Assembly (NCBI GenBank): GCA_026389955.1
Contig: JAPLGY010000314.1
Location: 1-11,255, forward strand
Direction: 5' to 3'
From: Caldilinea sp.
Lineage (GTDB): Bacteria; Chloroflexota; Anaerolineae; Caldilineales; Caldilineaceae
Length of the DNA stretch: 11,255 nucleotides
Part shown: piece after piece, positions 1 to 7,900 of the stretch
Numbering within the stretch: the stretch's first letter is position 1
Layout: every line of letters starts with the position of its first letter
Position numbers and translations under genes: made by a program
Notes under the pieces: generated by a model
Seen by the model: only the letters and a program-made list of their open reading frames with translations
Told to the model about the DNA's origin: nothing
Databases searched by the model: none

Positions 1-138
1 CTGATGACCTCCGCCGCCGCTCATGCCCAGCAGGCGCCGGAGCCGGCGACAGAGGAAGAATCGGCCGCCGATGACCTGATGGAAGAGATCATCGTCATCG
101 GCGGCCGCGTGATCCCCACGCAGAAAGGCGCGCTGCTC
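1..138 (+). other. Segment that reads as foreign plus-strand coding sequence (possible chimeric join)
   Basis: In plus frame 1 this stretch has strongly G/C-ending codons and a natural-looking peptide. It has an Ala-rich tail with an AHAQ motif like a signal-peptide cleavage site, a Pro/Glu/Ala-rich acidic linker, then MEEIIVIGGR. That layout resembles the mature N-terminus of a TonB-dependent outer-membrane receptor (xxEIIVTGxR pattern), although what follows is not a recognisable plug domain. On the minus strand the same bases interrupt DnaX. The plus-frame signal stops where the DnaX match begins, near bases 120-139. The resemblance is weak and short, so the donor gene is not identified. 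Confidence 0.35.
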
Positions 139-450
139 GCGGACATCGTCTACGCTGTTGTTGGAGGCAGCATCGATCTCCACCAGGTCAATCATACGCC
201 CTTCGGCGATTGCCCGGCAGGTTGCGCAACGGTTGCAGGGGCGCTCGCCTTCTGGCGCGCCGCAGTTGAGGGCTTTGGCCAGGATGCGGGCCGTGCTGGT
301 CTTGCCGGTGCCGCGTGGCCCGGAGAACAGATAGGCGTGGGCAACCCGATCGTCCCGCAGTGCATTCTGCAGTGTGCGGGTCACGTGTTCCTGGCCGACC
401 ACCTCGTCGAATGTCTGGCTGCGCCATTTGCGATAGAGTGCAGTGGACAT
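1..450 (-). CDS. dnaX: DNA polymerase III subunit gamma/tau, N-terminal part (3' end outside window, frame doubtful below base 136)
   Basis: This is the clamp-loader ATPase of the replicative polymerase, which loads the beta sliding clamp in the cytoplasm. Residues 1-105 match the family well. They begin MSTALYRKWR and contain the VVGQEHV segment, a Walker A GPRGTGKT at 44-51, the four zinc-module cysteines C63, C72, C75 and C78, and the EIDAASNN segment at 91-98 followed by VDDVRE. The next ~30 residues should give the REKV...YKVYIIDEVHML stretch with Walker B. Instead the frame, though still open to the window edge, reads a low-complexity G/H/D/R sequence unlike any DnaX, and neither other minus frame restores the motif. 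Either the gene is rearranged or the first ~138 bases are misjoined. The ATG at 450 is chosen because it matches the conserved N-terminus and lies 6 bases after a good -10 box. The gene is downstream of recD2 and co-directional with it. Identity is certain; integrity is not. Confidence 0.9.
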   Translation of the reverse strand, partial: MSTALYRKWRSQTFDEVVGQEHVTRTLQNALRDDRVAHAYLFSGPRGTGKTSTARILAKALNCGAPEGERPCNRCATCRAIAEGRMIDLVEIDAASNNSVDDVREQRAFLRGDHAAADDDDLFHQVIGGRFFLCRRLRRLLGMSGGGGHQ

Positions 451-456
451 GGATCC

Positions 457-485
457 AGTGTACCATTCAACTGGGCGGAGAGCAA
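457..485 (-). promoter_or_regulatory. dnaX promoter, leaderless type
   Basis: On the minus strand a TTGCTC -35 (480-485) is followed after 17 bases by an extended -10, TGG plus TACACT (hexamer at 457-462). Only six bases separate the -10 from the dnaX ATG at 450, so transcription would be expected to start at or next to the A of the start codon, giving a leaderless mRNA. No Shine-Dalgarno sequence is present. The rest of the 95-bp gap after recD2 holds nothing else that I can recognise, and no clear terminator. Confidence 0.6.
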
Positions 486-545
486 AGCAACGATTCTCGG
501 CAGGGGGACAGTTCGGCTGGAGGGGCTGTTTCTGGTGTTGTCCTT

Positions 546-2891
546 TCAGCCAAGCAGCCGCTCGGTCAGACCGCTGTAGCGAGCGGCCACCTCGTGGTTG
601 TTCACCGCCAGCGCCAGTGCACGCGGCTGGCCGACCAACACGACCAGCTGCCGTGCCCGTGTCACGGCTGTGTAGAGCAAGTTGCGCTGCAACATCAACG
701 CGTGTGCGGTGAGCAGGGGAATGACCACTGCCGGAAATTCGCTGCCCTGGCTATTGTGGACGCTGACTGCGTAGGCGTGGGTCAGTTCATCCATTTCGAG
801 AAAGGCATACTGGACTGCCCGCCCGTCGAACCGCACCGTGGCGGTATGCAAGATCGAATCGATCGCTGCGATGTGTCCCATGTCGCCGTTGTAGACCTCT
901 TTGTCATAGTTGTTGCGGATCTGCATCACCCGGTCGCCGACTCGGTAGACGTGGCTGCCGATCATCCGCTCGGCGCGGCCTGTCCCTGCTGGGTTGAGCG
1001 CGTTCTGCAGTGCGCTGTTGAGCGCGGCCACCCCGACTGCGCCGCGGTGCATCGGCGAGAGCACTTGGATCTCTGTCGTGGGAATGCCGAACCGGCGCGG
1101 GATCCGTTCTGTCACCAGCTCGACACAGAGCTCTGCAGCCCGTTCGGCCTCTTCGGTTTTGAACAGGAAGAAGTCGTTCACCGTCTGGTGGTCGAGGACC
1201 GGCAGTTCGCCGGCGTTGATGCGGTGGGCGTTGGTGATGATCCATGAGTTGGCAGCCTGACGAAAGATGGTCTGCAGGCGGATCACGGCTGCGCGGGCCA
1301 GACGGGGGTCTGCGGGCTGTTCCAGGGCGGCGATCAGGTCTTTGAGCACGCTGCCGGGCCCGACGCTGGGCAGCTGGTCGATGTCGCCGACGAGCAGCAG
1401 GTGCATGCCAGAGGGGATCGCCTTGAGCAGATGGTTGGTCAGCACGAGGTCGAGCATGGACGCCTCGTCGACGATCAACAGGTCCCCGTCCAGCGGGTTC
1501 TGGCTGTTGCGCTCGAAGGTGAGCCCCTCGCCGGGTTTGAAGGCAAGCAGGCGGTGAAGGGTCTTGGCTTCTGCGCCGGTGGTTTCAGCCAGCCGTTTGG
1601 CGGCGCGGCCGGTGGGAGCGGCCAGCAGCACGCGGCAGCGTTCATGTTCGCACAGATCGAGCAGGGCACGCACCGTGGTGGTCTTGCCGGTGCCGGGCCC
1701 GCCGGTCAGCACGGTGACGCGATGGGTGAGTGCGGCCTGGACGATCTGACGCTGTTGGGGGGCCAAGGGGAAGCCGTTGTGCTCTTCGGCCCGGGCGATC
1801 GCCTGACTCCAGGCTGTCTGGGTGTAGTGTTGAAAGGCCGCCAGCCGGCTCTGGGGCTCTCCACGCAGCAGGCGGTGGATGCCTCTTGCCACACCGACCT
1901 CGCTGTAATAGAGCGGGGTCAAGTAGTGGATCTGCTCTGTGTTCAACAGCCAGTGGGCTTCGTCGAGGCTTTGTGTGGCCAGCAGCTGTCCCTGGTGTGC
2001 GACCAGCTGTGGCACGCCCGTCTGGCCAGCCGGCAGCGTCAGCGCCTCGCCTCCTGCAGCCGGTGCAACTTTGATCTGCTCTTCCTGCCACATGCGGGCC
2101 AGCCCGATCCCGACGCGGTCCGGGACAACGTCGAGCAATTCAGCGGCTCGTTTGACCAGTTCGGATGTAGGCAAAAAGACATGCCCCTCCTCGCTTGCCG
2201 TATTGAGTGCATAGGTGACCCCAGCAGCGACCCGTTCCGGTGCGTCGTCGGCCATGCCCAGCGCTCGCGCGATCTTGTCGGCGGTCAAAAAACCGATGCC
2301 AAAGACATCGCGTGCCAGCCGATACGGGTCAGAGCGCACGACGGTGATTGCGTGGTCGCCGTACTGTTTGTAGATGCGGGTGGCCAGGCTGGTGCTGATG
2401 CCGTTGCCCTGCAGAAAGAGCATCACCTCTTTGATGGCGCGCTGCTCGGCCCAGGCGGTCTGGATCAGCTCGACCCGGCGAGCGCCGACGCCGGGCACTT
2501 CGGCCAGCCGTTCGGGGGTCTTTTCGATCACAGTGAGGGTCTCCAGCCCAAACTGTTCGACGATGCGGCGAGCAGTCACCGGCCCAACTCCCTGGATCAA
2601 CCCACTGCCCAAGTATTTCTCCATGCCGGCGATTGTCGCCGGCAGCACTGGGCGAAAGGTTTCCACCTGGAACTGACGTCCGTACTCCCCATGCACTGTC
2701 CAGCGTCCGATCAACTCGACGGATTCCCCGACGTTCAACCCCAGCATGTTGCCGACTACCGTCACCTCGCGTCCCGCGCCAAAGAGGCTGGGGCCAGGAC
2801 GTTCTGGCAGCACTTTGGCCACCGTGTAGCCGTTCTCCTCGTTGTGATAGGTGAGGCGTTCGACGACGCCGCGCAGTGTATCGGAGCCCAT
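546..2891 (-). CDS. recD2: RecD2-type ATP-dependent 5'-3' DNA helicase (SF1B)
   Basis: This 781-residue cytoplasmic helicase has the usual length of RecD2 proteins, which act in DNA repair and recombination without RecBC. The N-terminus (GVVERLTYHNEENGYTVAKV, 8-27) is the family signature, followed by an OB-like region. Helix-hairpin-helix motifs lie at about 97-115 and 129-143. The helicase core shows Walker A GGPGTGKT (397-404), motif Ia APTGRAAKRL (425-434), motif II DEAS (475-478), motif III GDIDQLPSVGPG (502-513), motif IV IFRQ (542-545), motif V HNSQGSEFP (712-720) and motif VI YTAVTRAR (740-747). In motif V I recall Lys as common where Asn713 stands here. The ATG at 2891 lies six bases after the upstream protease stop, in the same frame (TGA, two codons, ATG), with no obvious Shine-Dalgarno, which suggests translation by reinitiation. 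The neighbourhood is envelope genes upstream and dnaX downstream. All catalytic motifs are present, so it should be active. Confidence 0.95.
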   Translation of the reverse strand: MGSDTLRGVVERLTYHNEENGYTVAKVLPERPGPSLFGAGREVTVVGNMLGLNVGESVELIGRWTVHGEYGRQFQVETFRPVLPATIAGMEKYLGSGLIQGVGPVTARRIVEQFGLETLTVIEKTPERLAEVPGVGARRVELIQTAWAEQRAIKEVMLFLQGNGISTSLATRIYKQYGDHAITVVRSDPYRLARDVFGIGFLTADKIARALGMADDAPERVAAGVTYALNTASEEGHVFLPTSELVKRAAELLDVVPDRVGIGLARMWQEEQIKVAPAAGGEALTLPAGQTGVPQLVAHQGQLLATQSLDEAHWLLNTEQIHYLTPLYYSEVGVARGIHRLLRGEPQSRLAAFQHYTQTAWSQAIARAEEHNGFPLAPQQRQIVQAALTHRVTVLTGGPGTGKTTTVRALLDLCEHERCRVLLAAPTGRAAKRLAETTGAEAKTLHRLLAFKPGEGLTFERNSQNPLDGDLLIVDEASMLDLVLTNHLLKAIPSGMHLLLVGDIDQLPSVGPGSVLKDLIAALEQPADPRLARAAVIRLQTIFRQAANSWIITNAHRINAGELPVLDHQTVNDFFLFKTEEAERAAELCVELVTERIPRRFGIPTTEIQVLSPMHRGAVGVAALNSALQNALNPAGTGRAERMIGSHVYRVGDRVMQIRNNYDKEVYNGDMGHIAAIDSILHTATVRFDGRAVQYAFLEMDELTHAYAVSVHNSQGSEFPAVVIPLLTAHALMLQRNLLYTAVTRARQLVVLVGQPRALALAVNNHEVAARYSGLTERLLG

Positions 2892-2897
2892 GGTGGT

Positions 2898-4919
2898 TCA
2901 AGGGGCTCTGCTGGGACGCTGTTCGACCCAGTAGCGATAGGGGGCCCGTTCGGTGGTCACTGGGGTCAGACCGCTGACAGCCACGACGGCATGGTGTGTC
3001 CCATCCAGTCCGGTCAGATCGACCGTGGCGCTGCCGTCTGCATCCACCGTCACTGGAGTGACCTGGACCAGCTGTTCATTTTCAAATTCCAACAGCTGGA
3101 CCAGCCAGCGTTGAGGAAGAAGATTCTCGGTCAGCACCCAGCCTTCGCTCAGCCAGCCGGTCACATCGCCGTCGAAGCTATCGAGGAAGCCGATGGCGGG
3201 GAGCCCGACTGAATCGAGGAACCAGCCCTCGGTGTTGACTGCATCGTCGGTCACATAACTGAACTGCAGCCAGAGTGGGCCCCCTGCAAAGGCTCCCAGG
3301 TCGTAGATCTCGCGCACCCAGCTGTCAGATTCGTCTTGGGTGCTGCTGCCCGTGTAGCCTGGTCCGATCGCGTTGCCGGTCGGGTCGTCGGTACGGGTGC
3401 GCTGGCCAGGCAAAATCTGCCACTGTCTCCCGTCGCTGCTGGCCTGCACGTATGCGTAGTCGTACTCTTCCTCGATCTGCCACCAGCTGTCGACGGTCAG
3501 GGTAACGGGCTGGCCCGGCTGCAGGGCGCCGAGGTCGAACAGGCGTGTCAGGCGCGTATTGGCATCGTCGCCCCGGTTGCTCCACCAGACGTGGCTGTGG
3601 CCAGCAGGCAACGCAGCCAGGCGCGTGGTGGTCGTACCGGAAAAGTGCAGCGTCCAGTTCCCTGCGGTGCGAAACGCAAGATAGTCAGCCCCGTAGTTGG
3701 CAACCTCCCCCGACGTGACTGGGAGCGGCAGGCGGGTCTGCTGCTCGGTTGGGGGGGGCAGGTCGATCTGTTCATAGCCGTAGCGTCCATAGACATCCAG
3801 CGCAGCCGGGTCATCTACCCAGTTGGCCACGACCCAGTCAGCGAAGAGCGTCTCAAATGGGATCTCCCTCCTGTGCTGGGCCAGTGCCCGGCCAATCCCG
3901 GCAGCACCGTTGGCCTGTTCTGCCACCAGGGTGCGCAAAAAATTGTCGCCGAAACGCTGTGCCAGATAAGCGACCCACAGATAGGAGGCGCCATAGTGGG
4001 GAGCACTGGCTCCTGGGTCGGCGCTCCATGCTGTCAGGGGCAGGTCTGTGTCGGCCAGAAAGATGGCTGCAAAATTGACTTCGGGTGCGTAGCCGGCCAT
4101 CTCCTGGGCATACTCGCTCAGTCCCTCGTTGAGCCAGAGATCTTCGCCGCGATCCTGGTTCCAATGAATCATGTGTTGGAATTCGTGTGCCAGCACTGTT
4201 TCATAGGGGGTGTAGTCGCGCAACTGGTTGAGCCAGCTCAGGTTGATGAAGAAGATCTCTTTCTGGTTGGAGAAGGGGTTGACTGTCGTCGGGTATTTGT
4301 CGGCGCTGTAGAAATAACCGGCAATTCCTGAACCGAGCTGGGTGGAATGGAGCACATGGAGCCGCGGGTCGTTGTCGACACCTGGGTTGGCTTCAGCGCC
4401 GAACGCTGCAACCAGAGCGGGGTAGATGTTGTCGGTAAAGCGATCGATCGAGCGGCGCAGGGGGCGGCTGTCGTAGGGCTGGCCCTCTTCGACCCAGACA
4501 TTGACGACTGCGGTCTGATAGACCAGCCTGGCCTTGATCTGGATGTTCTGTCGGGCATCTGAGTTATGTACCCAAAATTGAACGGTGTCTCCAGTTTGGT
4601 AGGTGGCCGGTTCTTGTGGGAGGTGAGCGGACGCTGGGGCGGGGGCAGGATTCAACTGTGTGACCAGCAGCACCGGGTCGCGGTGTGGCAGTTCGGCTTG
4701 CAAGAGCTGGTCGAGTGTGGTCAGTGCCTGCAGCCTGGCTGCAGGCACCGGTGTGGGCATCGGTGTGGGCACCGGTGTGGGCATCGGTGTGGGCGCTGCC
4801 GTGGTCGGTGGCTGGGCTGGCGGCGTGCACGCCGCCAGCCCAGCTGCGATCGATAAAATTCCGAGAGAGCGAACGATGGTTGGCAGCCAGGCTGCTGGTT
4901 TGAGGAGATTAATTTTCAT
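2898..4919 (-). CDS. Lipoprotein zinc metalloprotease, immune inhibitor A (M6)-like
   Basis: This 673-residue protein is probably anchored on the outer face of the cytoplasmic membrane. A signal peptide ends in a lipobox LAAC with the lipidated cysteine at C31, followed by a Pro/Thr linker (about 32-60). The catalytic domain holds HEFQH at 245-249 and a downstream NEG with E265, the gluzincin pattern in which H245 and H249 bind zinc, E246 is catalytic and E265 is the third ligand. Residues about 420-573 resemble the beta-sandwich of M6 immune inhibitor A peptidases (SWWQIEEEYDYAYVQASSDG at 478-497, later FSYVTDDAVNTEGWFLDSV at 553-571). A ~100-residue tail follows. I place the start at the ATG at 4919 because it overlaps the upstream stop as ATGA and gives a clean lipoprotein signal. 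An ATG nine bases earlier adds only MAT, and the open frame beyond that is antisense-like noise over the upstream gene. Substrate is unknown; coupling to the glycosyltransferase-like gene suggests a shared envelope role. Confidence 0.88.
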   Translation of the reverse strand: MKINLLKPAAWLPTIVRSLGILSIAAGLAACTPPAQPPTTAAPTPMPTPVPTPMPTPVPAARLQALTTLDQLLQAELPHRDPVLLVTQLNPAPAPASAHLPQEPATYQTGDTVQFWVHNSDARQNIQIKARLVYQTAVVNVWVEEGQPYDSRPLRRSIDRFTDNIYPALVAAFGAEANPGVDNDPRLHVLHSTQLGSGIAGYFYSADKYPTTVNPFSNQKEIFFINLSWLNQLRDYTPYETVLAHEFQHMIHWNQDRGEDLWLNEGLSEYAQEMAGYAPEVNFAAIFLADTDLPLTAWSADPGASAPHYGASYLWVAYLAQRFGDNFLRTLVAEQANGAAGIGRALAQHRREIPFETLFADWVVANWVDDPAALDVYGRYGYEQIDLPPPTEQQTRLPLPVTSGEVANYGADYLAFRTAGNWTLHFSGTTTTRLAALPAGHSHVWWSNRGDDANTRLTRLFDLGALQPGQPVTLTVDSWWQIEEEYDYAYVQASSDGRQWQILPGQRTRTDDPTGNAIGPGYTGSSTQDESDSWVREIYDLGAFAGGPLWLQFSYVTDDAVNTEGWFLDSVGLPAIGFLDSFDGDVTGWLSEGWVLTENLLPQRWLVQLLEFENEQLVQVTPVTVDADGSATVDLTGLDGTHHAVVAVSGLTPVTTERAPYRYWVEQRPSRAP
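4747..4794 (-). repeat. Four 12-bp tandem units encoding the lipoprotein linker
   Basis: Units ACCGGTGTGGGC and ATCGGTGTGGGC alternate, two of each and each copy exact, so the stretch is also a perfect 24-bp repeat in two copies. Read on the minus strand it encodes the Pro-Thr-Pro-Met/Val tether between the lipidated cysteine and the protease domain. Gain or loss of a 12- or 24-bp unit keeps the frame and would change only tether length. Confidence 0.9.
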
Positions 4920-7900
4920 GGTAGCCATTCCACCATTGTCTTCCAAAGGGAAACGCTGCACGAGCGGGTATCGCTGGCGGCGATCAAAAGTTGGCTGCCT
5001 GCCGTCCAGGTTGCCAGGCCGGTAGGGAGCTGCAGCTGTTCTGGGTAGGCGAATTGCTGCAGGGGCTGGCCGGCTGCGGAGAAGAGGGTGAAGGTTCGGC
5101 GCAGCGGGTCGCTGGCCAGCAGCCCGCCATTGGGCAGGGCAGCCAGGTGCGGGCCGTCGAGGGTCTGGGTAGGCTGGATGGCGGTGAGGCTGCCATCGCT
5201 GCTCAGGTTCCACAGTCGACCGTCCTCGGCGCTGATGGTCCAAAGGCCGGTGGGGGTGAAAAGGGTGTCGACCGGCTGGCCTCGTGCCAGCAAGGTATCC
5301 GGGCCGCCCAGCACAGCTTGTTCGTTGCCGGTCGGGGAGAGGACGACGACGCGCCCGCCGCCGGTATCGGCGACGGCGATCGTGCCGTCGTTTCCGCTGG
5401 CGAAGCCGCGTGGGCGGTAGAAGGTGCTTTGAAGATCCATCAAGCTGGCAGCGCCGTCGGCTGCGAGGCGGTAGATGGGTCCGGCGACTGCGTCGAGCAC
5501 GAGCGGTGAGCCGTCGGGGACAAAGGCGATGTCGACCGGCTCGGCAAATGCTGGGTCTGAGAAGGTTGGGCCAAAGCTGCCGGAGGTTTCGAGAACTTGA
5601 ACGCGGCGATTGCCGGTGTCGGCCACGTAGAGCTGTCCGGTCAGCGGGTGGAAGGCCAGCCCGTGCGGCGCGTTGAGCTGGTTCGGGCCGGCGCCGCAGC
5701 CAGTACCGGCGGTCCAGAGGCTTTCCAGGGGGAGTGGTGGCAGGGTGTCCGCTGGGATACGGAGAGCGGGCTGCCAGGTTTTGTCGGCACGTGTCAGCGC
5801 AAAATCATCGGTGCCGAGCTGTGGGTGGAGCAGCGGGGGAGGAGAGGGCAGCGGCTGGTCGGCGACGCTGAGCTCGCCGCGGGCAGGATGCAGGTAGGTG
5901 CTGTCCAGCTCGCCAGGGGAGCTGCCAGGGGGCTGCCAGAGCAGGCGAAACTCAGGAGTGTCGCTTTGTGCCTGATAACGAATGGTCAGGTCGTGCCAGC
6001 CACGGGGCAGATAGATCAGCCCCTCCTGGTAAAAGGTCGTCAGCGGCTCGTTGCTCTCTGGCTGCCCAGAGACGACAAGCTGGCCGGCGACCCCGATCTG
6101 GCTTGGGCCGTCGGCCAGGGCGGCGATCCGATATTCGCCGGCGCGTGCAATCCCGAGCTTGCCCTGCCAAAAAACGTTGTAGGGCGGCTCGATCCCGGCG
6201 TCAAAGCCGAGCAGGCGGTCCTGGCGCTGGGTCAGCAGGGGGCCTTGGGGATCGTTGCCGGCCCGATAGTCGCCAGAAAGCCCAGCAGGGGGAAGTTGTG
6301 GGCTGTAGAGTGTGGTGACAGGCAGCGGCACCCGTTCTTCGGCTGGGGGTTGCCAGTAAAGCTGCAGGGAGGCTGGAACAGCCCCACTGTGGTAATCGAT
6401 GGAGAGTGCGTGGAGCCCCTGGGCAAGCGCTACGGCCTGCTGGCTGACGCCAAGCTGGGTATCGAGCACGAGCTGATCGTCGATGCGCAAGGTCAGGCCA
6501 GCGCTGCCGGCCTCTGCAGAAAAGAGGTAGATGCCAGCGGCTGGGATTGCAAGCGACGCCCGCAGCTGGCCGCTGAAGGGCGGGGGGAGGGGGGGGTATC
6601 GTTGCCAGTCGAAGTAGGTCTCTCGCACCATCATCTCCAGTGTCGGGCTGTCGCTGCCGCTTTGATACAGCCGCAGCTGCAGGCCCTGGCTGGCCACGAT
6701 CGCGGTCTGGGGCACGGTGACGGTACTGAACAGTGGAGTCTCTGGGTCGATCGACCAGGCGTTGTCGAGCGGGCTGTCGGTCACCTGGGCTGCCGGGTAG
6801 ATCTGTCGCAGCTGGCTGAGCAGTTGGTGTTGGTTGCTGGGGACCAGATAGATCACGTCGCCGGGCGGCTGTGCTGTGTAGGGGAGGGTGGTGCCAAAAT
6901 CCAGGGCACGCACGCGGCCGGCTGCCAGGGCATCGCCGGCCAGCAGGCGCAGGCCTGGATGGGCGAAGACTTGAGCAGGGATCACAAAGGTCTGCTGGCG
7001 ATCAGCGTGGGCCAGCTGTCGGACAAGGGCGTTGGACAGGACGTTTTGCACGCTTCCAGCCTCCTGTGCATCTTGGAGGGCTGCGGTGAAACGGAGGGCC
7101 GGAATTGCGAGCAGGAGCAGGAGTCCCAGGCTGGCGGTGACGACCAGCCGAGTTGGGGACAGGGTGCGGTGCCAGGCTGCCACCAGCGCGGCGAGCAGCC
7201 GATCCAGCGCCACCATGCTGGCTGCCAGCACAAAAGGCAGCAAGGGCAACAGGAGCGAGCGTGGGGAGGTCGTCTCCAGATCGGCGCTGGCCACTGCTGT
7301 CCCGGTGAGCAACAGACCGGCCAGCCAAAACAGCGCGAAGGGACGCAGCAGGAAGCGCAGCAGGGTACCGGCGCCTGTCACAGCCAGCGCAGCGGCAAAG
7401 ACGGTGAGCAGGCTGCTGCCGGCAACGATGCTGTCGGGGATCATCTCCGGGCGCAACAGAGCAGCCATCAGCCAGGGGGCCTGTGTCCAGGCTCGGGCCA
7501 GGTCAGGAGGATCGATGGTCAGGCTCAAGACGGGGGCGGCGACAGCGCAGGCAATGGCCAGGGCAGCGGCGGCGTTGACCAGCGCGGCCCGCCAGTGAGC
7601 TCTGGTGCTCCAGACCAACAGCGCCAGCAGAAGCAGAAGCCAGAGCGCAGTGGCAGGGCGCAGCAGGGGGACTTCGACAAAGAGCAGCCCTGTGGCCAGA
7701 CCTGCGGCGCTCCACCAGCGGCGGTCAACGGCGGACAGGCTGCGCAGCGCCAGCCAGAGCACCAAGGAAAGCAGCAGCGGCGCCACGATCCAGGGGTCTG
7801 AGCTGCGTGAGGCTTCGAGGTGCCAGGGAGCGAGGGCCAGCAGCAGCAGCGCAGAGGGGGCATAGGCTGGGGCGACCAGTTGGCGTGTGACCCCGGCGAA

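Noticed and set aside
1401..3212. A 603-codon open frame on the plus strand, antisense to recD2 and the protease end
   Set aside because: It crosses two well-supported minus-strand genes and has no recognisable motif; all helicase motifs are on the other strand.
4920..5243. Upstream extension of the lipoprotein protease frame
   Set aside because: The extra 108 residues are Arg/Pro-rich, lie inside the propeller-coding region of the upstream gene, and would bury the lipoprotein signal peptide.
5597..7801. A 734-codon open frame on the plus strand, antisense to the glycosyltransferase-like gene
   Set aside because: Its translation is Gln/Gly/Arg-rich without any domain, while the minus strand encodes coherent membrane, PA14 and propeller segments. 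High G+C removes antisense stops.
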